A stretch of 64,000 nucleotides of DNA from Sulfidibacterium sp964549335 (GTDB lineage: Bacteria > Bacteroidota > Bacteroidia > Bacteroidales > F082), in assembly GCA_964549335.1 (NCBI GenBank), contig CAZJUQ010000036.1:55674-119673 (forward strand). The letters are read 5' to 3'. Of this stretch, positions 41,204 to 50,519 are shown piece by piece. Both the position numbers and the translations under genes were made by a program. The notes under the pieces are model-generated. The model made no database searches, had not been told where the DNA came from, and worked only from the letters and a program-made list of their open reading frames with translations. The first letter of the stretch is position 1; every line of letters begins with the position of its first letter.

Positions 41204-43180
41204 TCATTCCTCTTCGAATGGAATTTTAATAATTACTTTGGTGCCCGTGGGATTTCCTTCTTCGTCGGTAAGGTCTATAATTTCGAAGCCTGCTTGCACG
41301 TTAATATTTTTCAAAATGGAGAACCTGTCTTTGGTAACTTCTGTTCCGAGCGATACATGTCTTTTGTTTTTCGCTTCCATGTTTTTCGCTGCCGCTTTTC
41401 TGCCTATTCCGTTATCTTCAACGGTACATACCAGCATTCCGTTTTCTTTTACAAAATCAATTTTTATAAAACCTTTCTCTTTTTTGTTTTTAAACCCGTG
41501 TTTTATTGAGTTTTCTATAAAGGGTTGAATAAGCATGGGAGAGATGTACATGTTTTCGGGATCAATATCGTCTGCCACTGAAATTTTAAAATCGAACCTG
41601 TTGTCGAAACGCAGTTTCTCCAGTTCCAAATTAAGTTGCAAGGCTTGTATTTCATCTTCGAGGGCAATGCTCGATTTCCTCGAATTTTCCAATATTAAAC
41701 GCATAAGTTTTGCAAATTTGGCAAGGTATAGTTGTGCTTCGGAACTGTTGTTCGAACCGATGAAACTACTTATGGAGTTTAGCGAATTAAAGATAAAATG
41801 CGGATTCATTTGTGAGCGGAAAAGACGTTGTTCTATAGATATTCTTGCCTTTTCCAATCCTGTCTTTATTTTTATCTGCTTTATCCTGTACCGGTTAAAC
41901 AGCAGGTATGTTACAAAAAGTATAACCAAAAGTGTTATGGCAAGAAAATATTTCTGATTGCGCTGAACCTGAATTTCCAATGCTTTTGCCTTTTGGTCGG
42001 CTGTAAGTTCGGCTATCTCTTTCTCTTTTTGCGCAGTTTTAAAGCGGGTTTCGAGTTCGTTTAAGGTTTTCATCGATTTTTCATTAAAAACACTGTCTTT
42101 CAGAGCTATATATTTTTTAGTGTATTCATACAAAAGTGTTGCATTGTTTTCAAGTTTTGCATTTTCCATCAGCGCTTTATACGCATCTATCAATATATTT
42201 TTCAATCCCAATGTCTGCGCCACTTTTATTCCCTCCTGCAAGTAACGCCCGGCTTGCCCGGGTTTTCCGAGTTTGTTCAATGTTTTTCCCACATCCACAT
42301 TCATAATTGCCACATTGTAATTATCGGGTATCTGATAACTAATGGCAAGGGCTTTCTTAAAATTTTCAAGAGCTTTTTCATACTTTTTTTGTTGAAAATA
42401 TATCTCGCCGAGATTACTAATAGAAATTAAGATGGAACGCTTTTTACCGTATTTACTGTTTATTTCCAACGACTTTTCAAAATATTTTTTTGCCTGTGAC
42501 AATTCCCCTTTTTTACGGTAAATCTCACCTATGTTGTTATAAACGCTTCCTTTTCTGTCTTCTTCGCCTTTGAGGTTAAGAACTTCCAATGCTTTATTGT
42601 AGTTTTCGAGAGCTTCGTCGTATTTTTGCCAATCGTAAAAAACAATTCCCAAATTATTATATGCAAGCAGCATATTCTCAAAATTGTTTTGTTTTTGCGC
42701 GTATTCAAGATTTTTTTGGTACAACTCCACCGCCTTTACATAATTGCCGCGTCTCATGTTTACCACTGCAAGATTGTTTTTAACAAAAGTTATTCCCGTT
42801 GTGTCTTTCAGTTTTTCAAATATGGCGAGTGACGAGTCGAGAAAGGGGGAAGCACTGTCGTAATATCCCGCTGAAGTGTATGACATGCCGATGGCATTAA
42901 GCGATATGGCTTTTCCGGTTTCGTTATTCAAGCGCTTGGAAAATTCAAATGCAAGGTAGGCGTAGTATTTTGCCGAGTCTAATCTGATACGTGAATAATA
43001 ATCGGACACCACAATGGCATCTTTGATAATTTGTTTGTCGGGATGTTTGCTTACAAACGATGTATCGGAAAGGTTTTTTTTTAAACTGTCTATCACCTCC
43101 CTGCTTTGTGAGTATAAAATCCTTGCGGGCAGCAGCAACAGACATACCACCGAAACATATTTTAAAAATACCGACATCAT
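41204..43180 (-). CDS. LytS-type sensor histidine kinase with TPR sensor region
   Basis: The 658-residue protein has an N-terminal signal or anchor (VFLKYVSVVCLLLLPARILY), then about seven tetratricopeptide repeats predicted in the periplasm (for example YNNLGIVFYDWQKYDEALEN and YNNIGEIYRKKGELSQAKKY). A coiled coil and a membrane segment (YFLAITLLVILFVTYLLF) follow, and the His-kinase domain begins SQMNPHFIFNSLNSI, with the phospho-acceptor histidine near residue 461. The ATPase N box is PFIENSIKHGFKNKKEKG. I use the ATG at 43180 because the hydrophobic start follows; the ATG at 43210 adds ten residues. It should phosphorylate the LytTR regulator encoded next. Confidence 0.92.
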   Translation of the reverse strand: MMSVFLKYVSVVCLLLLPARILYSQSREVIDSLKKNLSDTSFVSKHPDKQIIKDAIVVSDYYSRIRLDSAKYYAYLAFEFSKRLNNETGKAISLNAIGMSYTSAGYYDSASPFLDSSLAIFEKLKDTTGITFVKNNLAVVNMRRGNYVKAVELYQKNLEYAQKQNNFENMLLAYNNLGIVFYDWQKYDEALENYNKALEVLNLKGEEDRKGSVYNNIGEIYRKKGELSQAKKYFEKSLEINSKYGKKRSILISISNLGEIYFQQKKYEKALENFKKALAISYQIPDNYNVAIMNVDVGKTLNKLGKPGQAGRYLQEGIKVAQTLGLKNILIDAYKALMENAKLENNATLLYEYTKKYIALKDSVFNEKSMKTLNELETRFKTAQKEKEIAELTADQKAKALEIQVQRNQKYFLAITLLVILFVTYLLFNRYRIKQIKIKTGLEKARISIEQRLFRSQMNPHFIFNSLNSISSFIGSNNSSEAQLYLAKFAKLMRLILENSRKSSIALEDEIQALQLNLELEKLRFDNRFDFKISVADDIDPENMYISPMLIQPFIENSIKHGFKNKKEKGFIKIDFVKENGMLVCTVEDNGIGRKAAAKNMEAKNKRHVSLGTEVTKDRFSILKNINVQAGFEIIDLTDEEGNPTGTKVIIKIPFEEE

Positions 43181-43377
43181 TTTGTTTACCGATTTACCTC
43201 CCGTTAACATACATATACAAGCCGTTTACTCATTTGTTTCCGCCGTTGCATTAATACCCCTTGACACACCCCCTTTCCAAACACTATTTTAGCAACGGAT
43301 TTTTTTGAAAAACCAATAACCTTGTTTTTACAAATTTAAATAAATATTAATAAAATACAATTTAACAAAAAGAAATT

Positions 43378-46300
43378 ATGAAAAACAGATACCAAATAAG
43401 TCAAAAGTTGCTTAAAAGTGCGGGCACCATTCAAATATTATTATTTTTATTGTTTTTGCCGGGATTTTTACTTTGTCAATCGTCAACGGGCGAACGTATA
43501 AATCTCGGATTATACGGCGGTGCCAGCACCGATTTTGCCTACGACACCAATTACCGTATATTCTCCACTGTTGAATCGCCGGGTTCGTTGTTCTATTCCG
43601 ACGACACATGCAAAACATGGACACAAGCTTTTCCCGTCGATTCGCTGGAATACGGAACAACAAACGACAGGGGTTGGAGCGGGGGAAGACGTGTTATTTC
43701 GAACCGCATAGGGTGGATAGGAGTGCAAACGGCTGAAGCCGGCGGCACACTCAACTCATCGGTAATATCGTACAACGACGGCGACAGCGGCACTTTCAAA
43801 ACCGCATTCGATTACTATTTGCTCAAACTTATTAAAGGGGGAAGCACCCCGATGGCTTCCGTTTCGGCTATCGACATCACCGACCACTGGTTTTATGTGG
43901 CTATGGGAAAATATTTGTTACGTACAAATGATACCGCCACTCTCGGAACCCATAACATAGTGGTTGAAATGGATACCGTAACATTGGCAGACACCTCTGA
44001 AAATATTGAATGGTTAAGCGTGGCAAATACACCCTCGGGATTCCCCTTGTTGATGGTTATAAGAGCCGACGACATGAACTACGGAAGGCTTTTGAGCTAC
44101 GACGGAACCACATTCACTGAAATTACAAACCCCGTATCGGGGTCGTACAACTACTATTTTAAGAAGGTGTTTACACATCCCGTCGATACCACACAAGATA
44201 CAATAATTGTTTCGTGCATACAGCCCGTAACACAAACAATAAAGGTTTTCAGATCGTTAAACGGGGGGACAACATGGAGCGACATAACACCGGCGGGCGG
44301 CACCAATTGGCCACTGCAAAATGCCGATTACAGCCCGGCATGGGTATCGTCCATGCCTTCGAGCAACGGGTTGAGGCTATCGTTTCCGGGAGGCAGCTTT
44401 TCCGACGATTTGGGAAACACATGGTCAAGCAAATATGCTTCGGACAACGCCACGGCAACACCCCCTTTCAACACAAACATTATTGTATGCTCCGAAAACA
44501 CCGGACCTGAAATAAGTTTTAACGGAGGTTCGACGTTCATCACCCCTGATAATGACGGGCATGCTGCCGTGTCAATATCGAAAATAGCACAATTAAGACG
44601 AAAAACATATTATGTTGCCACAAAAGCGGGTTTGGGTTACACCATAGCCTATCACGACACTACTGTAACCGGAGTTCAGAAATGGCGTCCCCCTTTCGGC
44701 GAGTTTCCCGTCAGCGGGGTACCCTCGGGCGTTACAGCGGTCGACATTGACCCGTCGGACAGTTTGCATGTTATTGCGGGAGGAAGTAACGGTTTTTACG
44801 TTACCACCACGGGTCATTCGGGATTTTCGCATATTTCGCCAACCGGCTGGAACAGCGGAATACATCAAGATTTTACGGTTACCGATATACAGTTTATCAC
44901 TCCCGATACCGTAATTGCCGTTACGGGGACAGGGTCTAATGTATGGCCGAGCACATCGGTTGACTACGGAAACATATGGGTTTCCACCGACGGGGGATTT
45001 AACTGGTCAAAACTCCACCCTTCGGATGCCGGTGTAGATTTCGAGCAGGGCAACTCCATTGCCGTCTCTTACGGATATTCCGACACGGTAATATACATCG
45101 GGACAGGATATTGGGACCACTCATTCCCCAAAGTACCCGGAACAATCTGGAAATCAACCGACATGGGAACAACATGGAGTTTTGTTAACTGGGGACCCGA
45201 AAGCCAAGCCTCAGGCTCCACCGTTGACAGTCTGCCGATTTACGACCTCGACATATATCCGGGATCGGAAGACACTTTGTTCTTTGCCGCAGGTCAAAAC
45301 CTCGATTACGCTTTTGCATACTCAACAGACGGAGGAAACACTTACTCTTACATCAACCTGATGACTCCCGAGGGGGCATTCTCGTCGGTAATGATACACC
45401 CCGATAATCCCGATATTGTTTCGGTGGCGGCACGAAGGGATTTGTGGCGTTACAATACCGTAATAAACTCATCAACACTGGTGTTTGAAGGTATGCCCGG
45501 CGAATTTGTCCCCGATTTGGAATATGGCTCCGTACTTTTGGGTACTTCCACAGGATTGTACAAACTCTCGGAAGAACCGGGAAGTGTCACAACAATTTGG
45601 AGGGGAACAGGCGATTGGTCGGACGCATCAAAATGGACAAACGGTGTTCCGTACAACATTTGCAATGCCGTTATAGATACCGGACAGGTTAACGTGGATA
45701 TCGACGGCGAGGTTTATAACCTCGAAATAAATGCAGGAGCGGCAATGACAATTAACAGTTCCAAAAACGTTTCGATAAACGGTGATTTTACATTGCATTC
45801 AAACGAAAAAAGCGATGCTTCGTTTATTGATGAAGGAACATTTTCGGTGTCGGGGAATATTACCGTCGAAAGATATATTTCACAACAAAAATGGCATTAT
45901 CTGACCCCTCCCGTTTCAAATGCCACGGCAGAAGTTTTTACGGGTTTATACCTTAAATATTGGGACGAAGAAAACAACAAATGGACATATATTACCAGCA
46001 CGGGCGAACCGTTGTTGGCCGGAAAAGGCTATGCATCGTGGTCGAGTAGCGGCACAACCGGCAATACGACATTGACGTACCACGGCACTTTAAACAGCGG
46101 CGACTATTCCCCCGCAATTACTCTAAGCGGCGACACGGCAGCCAACTACGGTTGGAATCTCATAGGAAACGCATTCCCTTCGGCATTCGATTGGGACGAC
46201 CCTTCACTTGTTAAAACAAACATCGATAATACCGTCTATTATTGGAACGGAGAACAATACCTGACATACAACGGGACAACCCACGTGGGTTCAACGGGGA

Positions 46301-47115
46301 TTTCGCAATACGTCCCCCAACAACAAGGTTTCTTTATCCATGCTTACGACGCCAACCCGGCAATTACCATAACTCAAAATTCAAGGACACATTCGGAACA
46401 ACAGTTCTTAAATATACCTTACCGTGTGGACAACATGCTCAGGCTGCACGTTCGAGGAAACGGATATAAAGACGAAACAATCATCATTTTCAGAGACGAT
46501 GCCACCAACGGATTTGACCACGATTTTGATGCTTACAAACTCTTCGGCATTGAACAAGCTCCGCAACTTTATACCATGAGCGGAAACATCGAAACATCAA
46601 TGAATGTTCAACCCTTCGACGGTACATTGGAAAGTATTCCCTTGTATTTCAAAACGGATACAAACGGAAACTTTACCATTTGGTGCGAAGGTACCGGAAA
46701 TTTTCCCGAAGATATGATTATCTCTCTCGAAGACAAAAAAACAGGGGAGATAACAAACCTGGCAACCGACTCGCTGTACACCTTTGATGCCGTTTCGTAC
46801 GACAATCCGGCCCGCTTTGTATTGTACTTCGATGCCACATCGGTAGGTACAAACACCAATATCGAAAACACAAAGCGCATACAAATATTCGTTGACGGAA
46901 ACAACATTTTGAACATTAAACCTGCCGGCGGAACTTTTCTCAATGGCAAAGCAACAATTTACGACATATTGGGACGCGAATACACCGGCATATTACTCAA
47001 CGGAAACAATGTTGTAAAACAAAAACTGAACCTGCCTGCAGGCACATATATCGTCAAAGTAACTTCAATGGGAAAAACAACCGTTAACCGGATAATAATC
47101 AACAAACAAAAATAA
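43378..47115 (+). CDS. Giant secreted beta-propeller protein with T9SS type A sorting domain
   Basis: The 1245-residue protein has a signal peptide (IQILLFLLFLPGFLLCQ) and a long sortilin/sialidase-like propeller made of Asp-box-type repeats: SLNGGTTWSDITP, STDGGFNWSKLHP, STDMGTTWSFVNW, STDGGNTYSYI. A beta-rich region follows (GTGDWSDASKWTNGVPYN, then repeats around VSGNITVERYIS), and the last 80 residues form a T9SS type A tail (IYDILGREYTGILLNGN, LPAGTYIVKVTSMGKTTVNR). It should therefore be exported by the type IX system and anchored or released at the surface. I see no catalytic motif; an adhesion or binding role is inferred. The next gene starts one base after its stop. Confidence 0.87.
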   Translation: MKNRYQISQKLLKSAGTIQILLFLLFLPGFLLCQSSTGERINLGLYGGASTDFAYDTNYRIFSTVESPGSLFYSDDTCKTWTQAFPVDSLEYGTTNDRGWSGGRRVISNRIGWIGVQTAEAGGTLNSSVISYNDGDSGTFKTAFDYYLLKLIKGGSTPMASVSAIDITDHWFYVAMGKYLLRTNDTATLGTHNIVVEMDTVTLADTSENIEWLSVANTPSGFPLLMVIRADDMNYGRLLSYDGTTFTEITNPVSGSYNYYFKKVFTHPVDTTQDTIIVSCIQPVTQTIKVFRSLNGGTTWSDITPAGGTNWPLQNADYSPAWVSSMPSSNGLRLSFPGGSFSDDLGNTWSSKYASDNATATPPFNTNIIVCSENTGPEISFNGGSTFITPDNDGHAAVSISKIAQLRRKTYYVATKAGLGYTIAYHDTTVTGVQKWRPPFGEFPVSGVPSGVTAVDIDPSDSLHVIAGGSNGFYVTTTGHSGFSHISPTGWNSGIHQDFTVTDIQFITPDTVIAVTGTGSNVWPSTSVDYGNIWVSTDGGFNWSKLHPSDAGVDFEQGNSIAVSYGYSDTVIYIGTGYWDHSFPKVPGTIWKSTDMGTTWSFVNWGPESQASGSTVDSLPIYDLDIYPGSEDTLFFAAGQNLDYAFAYSTDGGNTYSYINLMTPEGAFSSVMIHPDNPDIVSVAARRDLWRYNTVINSSTLVFEGMPGEFVPDLEYGSVLLGTSTGLYKLSEEPGSVTTIWRGTGDWSDASKWTNGVPYNICNAVIDTGQVNVDIDGEVYNLEINAGAAMTINSSKNVSINGDFTLHSNEKSDASFIDEGTFSVSGNITVERYISQQKWHYLTPPVSNATAEVFTGLYLKYWDEENNKWTYITSTGEPLLAGKGYASWSSSGTTGNTTLTYHGTLNSGDYSPAITLSGDTAANYGWNLIGNAFPSAFDWDDPSLVKTNIDNTVYYWNGEQYLTYNGTTHVGSTGISQYVPQQQGFFIHAYDANPAITITQNSRTHSEQQFLNIPYRVDNMLRLHVRGNGYKDETIIIFRDDATNGFDHDFDAYKLFGIEQAPQLYTMSGNIETSMNVQPFDGTLESIPLYFKTDTNGNFTIWCEGTGNFPEDMIISLEDKKTGEITNLATDSLYTFDAVSYDNPARFVLYFDATSVGTNTNIENTKRIQIFVDGNNILNIKPAGGTFLNGKATIYDILGREYTGILLNGNNVVKQKLNLPAGTYIVKVTSMGKTTVNRIIINKQK

Positions 47116-47116
47116 A

Positions 47117-47386
47117 ATGAAACAATCAATTCACCTCAAAATCATCCATTTTGCAAAAAAATACATAATCGTAGTTCTTATATTATTTACCATAAGTCTC
47201 GAGGTGAATGCAGGGAGTAACAACCCGCCGGACCCGGGCGTTGACCCGGCGTCCGGTGGCGGTACCCCTGTCGGCGGAGGAGCACCCGTAGGTGACGGAA
47301 TATATTTCCTTCTCGGTGCCGCTATTGCCTATTCACTCACAAAAATGCAAAAAGAGAGTCTTAAAAATAAAAAAGCCGAGATTTAA
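47117..47386 (+). CDS. Small exported protein with PID-CTERM-like tail
   Basis: The 89-residue protein has an N-terminal hydrophobic export segment (YIIVVLILFTISLEVNAG), a Pro/Gly linker (NNPPDPGVDPASGGGTPVGG) and a C-terminal motif PVGDG followed by a hydrophobic helix (IYFLLGAAIAYSLTKM) and a basic end. From memory this three-part ending is the PID-CTERM type of predicted sorting signal in Bacteroidota, analogous to PEP-CTERM, here with PVGDG in place of PIDGG. Only one base separates it from the giant T9SS protein, so the two are translated from one message. Function unknown. Confidence 0.75.
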   Translation: MKQSIHLKIIHFAKKYIIVVLILFTISLEVNAGSNNPPDPGVDPASGGGTPVGGGAPVGDGIYFLLGAAIAYSLTKMQKESLKNKKAEI

Positions 47387-47411
47387 CGTGTTTTCATTAC
47401 CAAGCAATTTT

Positions 47412-47448
47412 GAGCCCGTATTTTATTTATTAAATCCGGGCTCTTTTT
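47412..47448 (+). terminator. Intrinsic terminator after the T9SS/PID-CTERM-like pair
   Basis: GAGCCCG (47412-47418) pairs with CGGGCTC (47437-47443) and TTTTT follows at 47444-47448. The stem is short but GC-rich, with an A/T-rich 18-base loop. It closes the two-gene unit 26 bases after its stop. Confidence 0.75.
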
Positions 47449-47564
47449 CTCTAATCCCCACCCTGATAAATTCAAAATATGAGCCCAGAGGTTAAAACCG
47501 TAACATACTCCTCGTTTTTCCCAAAAAGAGATACCAAACCGTTTCGGTTATATTCAGGTTAATG

Positions 47565-47572
47565 TACATTTG
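47565..47572 (+). promoter_or_regulatory. -7 box upstream of the M3 peptidase gene
   Basis: TACATTTG matches the Bacteroidota -7 box, 77 bases before the ATG at 47650. The resulting leader of about 75 bases is long compared with other genes in the window and is A/T-rich, with no obvious hairpin. Confidence 0.45.
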
Positions 47573-47649
47573 CAACCAATTTAACTAAAATTCTTTCTTT
47601 TAACAAAGAAATATGTATTTGACATTAATATTTATTAAAGAGAAAACAG

Positions 47650-49764
47650 ATGAACAAATATTTTATCACAACGGCAATTTTAATTGCATTGTTTTTAATT
47701 TCGTGTAAAAATAACAGTAGCGAAAAGATGGAGAACAACATTCTATTGAAAAATTTCGACACCCCTTTCGGTGTTCCGCCATTCGATAAAATTAAAATCA
47801 AGGATTATAAAGATGCTTTTGAAAAAGCAATGGAAATCCACAACAGGGAAATTGCAGATATTGTTTCGAACACCGAAGCCCCCACATTTTCCAATACCAT
47901 TGAACAACTTGAATTTAGCGGTAAACTTTTGAACCGTACAAATACCATTTTCGAGAATCTGCTTTCGGCAAATACCAACGACGAAATGCAAAAACTGGCA
48001 AAAGAGATAGCCCCTGCCATATCAAGTCATTACGACGAAATTTTAATGAACCCGGGACTTTTCAAAAGAATAAAAAGTGTTTACGACAACAAGGAAAAAT
48101 TCGATTTAACCGCCGAACAAAAAATGTTGCTCGATAAAACCTACAAACGTTTTGTAAGGGGTGGTGCACTTTTACCGGAGGCCGACAAGGAAAAACTCAA
48201 ATCGATAAATTCGGAATTGAGTGTTCTGGCGTTACGTTTCGGCGACAATGTTTTGGCCGATAATAACTCTTTCGAACTCGTCATTAGCGACAAAAAAGAG
48301 CTTTCGGGACTTCCCCGGTCGGTGATACAGGCGGCAGCACAAACCGCCAAAGAGAGAGGTAAAGAGGGTAAATGGGTCTTTACACTCGACAAGCCCAGTC
48401 TCATACCGTTTTTACAATATGCCGACAACCGTTCGTTGCGCGAAAAAATGTTTAAAGGCTATATAACGAGAGGCGACAACAATAACGGCAACGACAACAA
48501 AAATATTGTAAAGCAAATGGTTAACCTTCGTTTGCAGAAAGCAAACCTCCTTGGTTTCAAAACGGCAGCCGCATATATTTTGGAAGAGAGTATGGCAAAG
48601 AACCCGGCAAATGTTTATAAACTTTTAAACAAAATAACACCGCCTTCCATAGAAAAAGCTAAGAAAGAGCTTGCCGGATTGCAAAAATTAGCCGATACCG
48701 AAAAAGCAGGAATAAAGATAGAGCCTTGGGATTGGTGGTACTATACCGAAAAACTGCGAAAACAAAAATACGATTTCGACGATGAAATTTTACGCCCCTA
48801 TTTTGCACTCGACAGTGTCAAGAAGGGTCTCTTTTTTGTTTATAATCAACTGTACGGACTTAAATTCATCAAAAACGACAATATACCAGTTTACCAAAAA
48901 GATGTGGAGGCGTACGAGGTTCGCGAAGCCGACGGCAAACTCACGGGAATATTGTATCTCGACTTCTTTCCGCGCGCTTCAAAAAGAGGCGGGGCATGGA
49001 TGACTGCATTCAGAAAACAGCATTACGAAAACGGAAAAAACGTTATTCCCGTAATATCAATTACCACCAACTTTACAAAACCCACAAAAAACAAACCCGC
49101 TTTATTGAGTTTCGACGAGGTAGCAACACTTTTTCACGAAAGCGGTCATGCCATGCACGGATTGTTGAGCGATTGCCGTTACGAAAGCCTCTCGGGAACA
49201 TCGGTGCCGCGCGATTTTGTGGAAATGCCATCGCAAGTTATGGAAAACTGGGCTGCCGAGCCGGAAGTGTTAAAACATTTTGCTCACCATTATAAAACGG
49301 GAAAAGTTATACCAAAAGAGCTGATAGACAAAATGGAAGCCGGAAAAAGGTTTAACCAGGGCTTTGCACTTACCGAATATCTTGCCGCATCTGTCCTTGA
49401 TATGGATTGGCACACCATAGAAAAGAGCTTTGAAGGAAAGGTAAACGATTTTGAAAACAAATCGATGCAACGCATCGGATTAATCCCCGAAATAGTTCCC
49501 CGTTACCGCAGCACATATTTCCAACACATTTTCTCTGGAGGCTATGCGGCAGGTTATTACAGTTACGTCTGGGCGGAAATTTTGGATGCCGATGTATTCC
49601 AAGCTTTTAAAGAGACCTCTGTTTTCGATAAAAATACGGCACAACGTTTTCGCCGCGAAATATTATCCAAAGGCGGTACCGAGGATGCTATGAAACTATT
49701 TGTTAATTTCAGGGGAAGGGAGCCCCTGCCCGATGCTTATTTGAAAAGAAAAGGATTGGAATAA
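47650..49764 (+). CDS. dcp: M3 family metallopeptidase, Dcp-like, predicted lipoprotein
   Basis: The 704-residue peptidase has a lipoprotein signal (TAILIALFLISCKNN, cysteine near residue 19). The zinc motif is HESGH (H496, E497, H500) in TLFHESGHAMHGLL, and EMPSQVMENWA provides the third ligand. The sequence PRDFVEMPSQ and the C-terminal helix-rich half are typical of dipeptidyl carboxypeptidase and oligopeptidase A. It removes dipeptides from, or cleaves, short peptides, probably in the periplasm because of the lipid anchor. With the M1 and S8 peptidases nearby it fits a peptide-using lifestyle. Confidence 0.93.
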   Translation: MNKYFITTAILIALFLISCKNNSSEKMENNILLKNFDTPFGVPPFDKIKIKDYKDAFEKAMEIHNREIADIVSNTEAPTFSNTIEQLEFSGKLLNRTNTIFENLLSANTNDEMQKLAKEIAPAISSHYDEILMNPGLFKRIKSVYDNKEKFDLTAEQKMLLDKTYKRFVRGGALLPEADKEKLKSINSELSVLALRFGDNVLADNNSFELVISDKKELSGLPRSVIQAAAQTAKERGKEGKWVFTLDKPSLIPFLQYADNRSLREKMFKGYITRGDNNNGNDNKNIVKQMVNLRLQKANLLGFKTAAAYILEESMAKNPANVYKLLNKITPPSIEKAKKELAGLQKLADTEKAGIKIEPWDWWYYTEKLRKQKYDFDDEILRPYFALDSVKKGLFFVYNQLYGLKFIKNDNIPVYQKDVEAYEVREADGKLTGILYLDFFPRASKRGGAWMTAFRKQHYENGKNVIPVISITTNFTKPTKNKPALLSFDEVATLFHESGHAMHGLLSDCRYESLSGTSVPRDFVEMPSQVMENWAAEPEVLKHFAHHYKTGKVIPKELIDKMEAGKRFNQGFALTEYLAASVLDMDWHTIEKSFEGKVNDFENKSMQRIGLIPEIVPRYRSTYFQHIFSGGYAAGYYSYVWAEILDADVFQAFKETSVFDKNTAQRFRREILSKGGTEDAMKLFVNFRGREPLPDAYLKRKGLE

Positions 49765-49780
49765 TTTTGCGAAAATCATC

Positions 49781-49800
49781 GTTTCCGTTTTTTCGGAAAC
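49781..49800. terminator. Hairpin between convergent dcp and recR
   Basis: GTTTCCG (49781-49787) and CGGAAAC (49794-49800) form a perfect 7-bp stem with a TTTTTT loop. On the minus strand it is followed by GATGATTTT, so it may end recR transcription. No strong T run follows on either side, so the call is tentative. Confidence 0.45.
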
Positions 49801-49828
49801 AGACAGGTCGTTGTACACTGCCCGCCGT

Positions 49829-50449
49829 TCACCGTCCCTCATTGTTTTCGAACGGCAGTCTGTTTATTATTGAACGTCCCAGCGTTATTTCGTCGGTAAA
49901 CTCCAAATCGTTGCCTACCGCCACACCACGGGCAATTGTTGTAATTTTTACACCGAAATTTTTAATCAATTTGTAAAGATAATAGGAGGTGGTATCACCT
50001 TCAACGGTGGCTGGCAAAGCAAATATCACCTCGTTTATCTCTTCGGCGGCAAAACGTTTCATTAGCATCGAAATGCTCAAATCCTCCGGTCCGATTCCCT
50101 CAATGGGGTTTATTATACCTCCCAAAACATGGTACAAACCGTTAAATTGCGCCGTATTTTCTATAGCCAGAACATCCCGCGTATCTTCAACAACACATAG
50201 TGTATTTTCATCACGTTTGGGATTGGCGCAAATATCACATATTTCATTATCGGAAATATTGTTGCAACGTTTACAAAATTTTATCTCTTTTCGCATCGTA
50301 ATCAACGAGCCGGCAAGTCTCTCAACATTAATTTCATCATCCTTGAGCAGATGCAGGGCAAGTCTCAATGCCGTACGCTTACCTATTCCCGGCAGGCGCG
50401 ACAGTTCATTTACCGCATTTTCCAATAATTTCGATGAATATTCGTTCAA
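49829..50449 (-). CDS. recR: Recombination protein RecR
   Basis: RecR works with RecF and RecO to load RecA onto gapped DNA. The 206-residue protein has the full family layout: an N-terminal helix-hairpin-helix (SRLPGIGKRTALRLALHLL), a zinc finger (CKRCNNISDNEICDIC), the Toprim start LCVVEDTRDVLAIENT, and the C-terminal Walker-like region ending at the minus-strand 3' end. Length is normal. It is convergent with the M3 peptidase gene and divergent from the MORN-repeat gene; its promoter overlaps that of the divergent gene. Confidence 0.96.
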   Translation of the reverse strand: MNEYSSKLLENAVNELSRLPGIGKRTALRLALHLLKDDEINVERLAGSLITMRKEIKFCKRCNNISDNEICDICANPKRDENTLCVVEDTRDVLAIENTAQFNGLYHVLGGIINPIEGIGPEDLSISMLMKRFAAEEINEVIFALPATVEGDTTSYYLYKLIKNFGVKITTIARGVAVGNDLEFTDEITLGRSIINRLPFENNEGR

Positions 50450-50478
50450 TTAAGTAAATTTATATTTTACAATATGGT

Positions 50479-50519
50479 TACCTTTGCAAAAATACCAAGT
50501 TTAAAGTAATGAACACAAA
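50479..50519. promoter_or_regulatory. Overlapping divergent promoters, recR and MORN-repeat gene
   Basis: Plus strand: TACCTTTG at 50479-50486, 22 bases before the ATG at 50509. Minus strand: TTTG (50519-50516), 21 bases and TATTTTTG (50494-50487), leading to recR at 50449. The two -7 boxes are adjacent and the transcripts would overlap at their 5' ends, so the genes may compete for polymerase. Confidence 0.5.

Noticed and set aside
40554..41528. 324-residue frame opposite the LytTR regulator and kinase genes
   Set aside because: It spans the antisense of two clear genes and the gap between them, with no domain.
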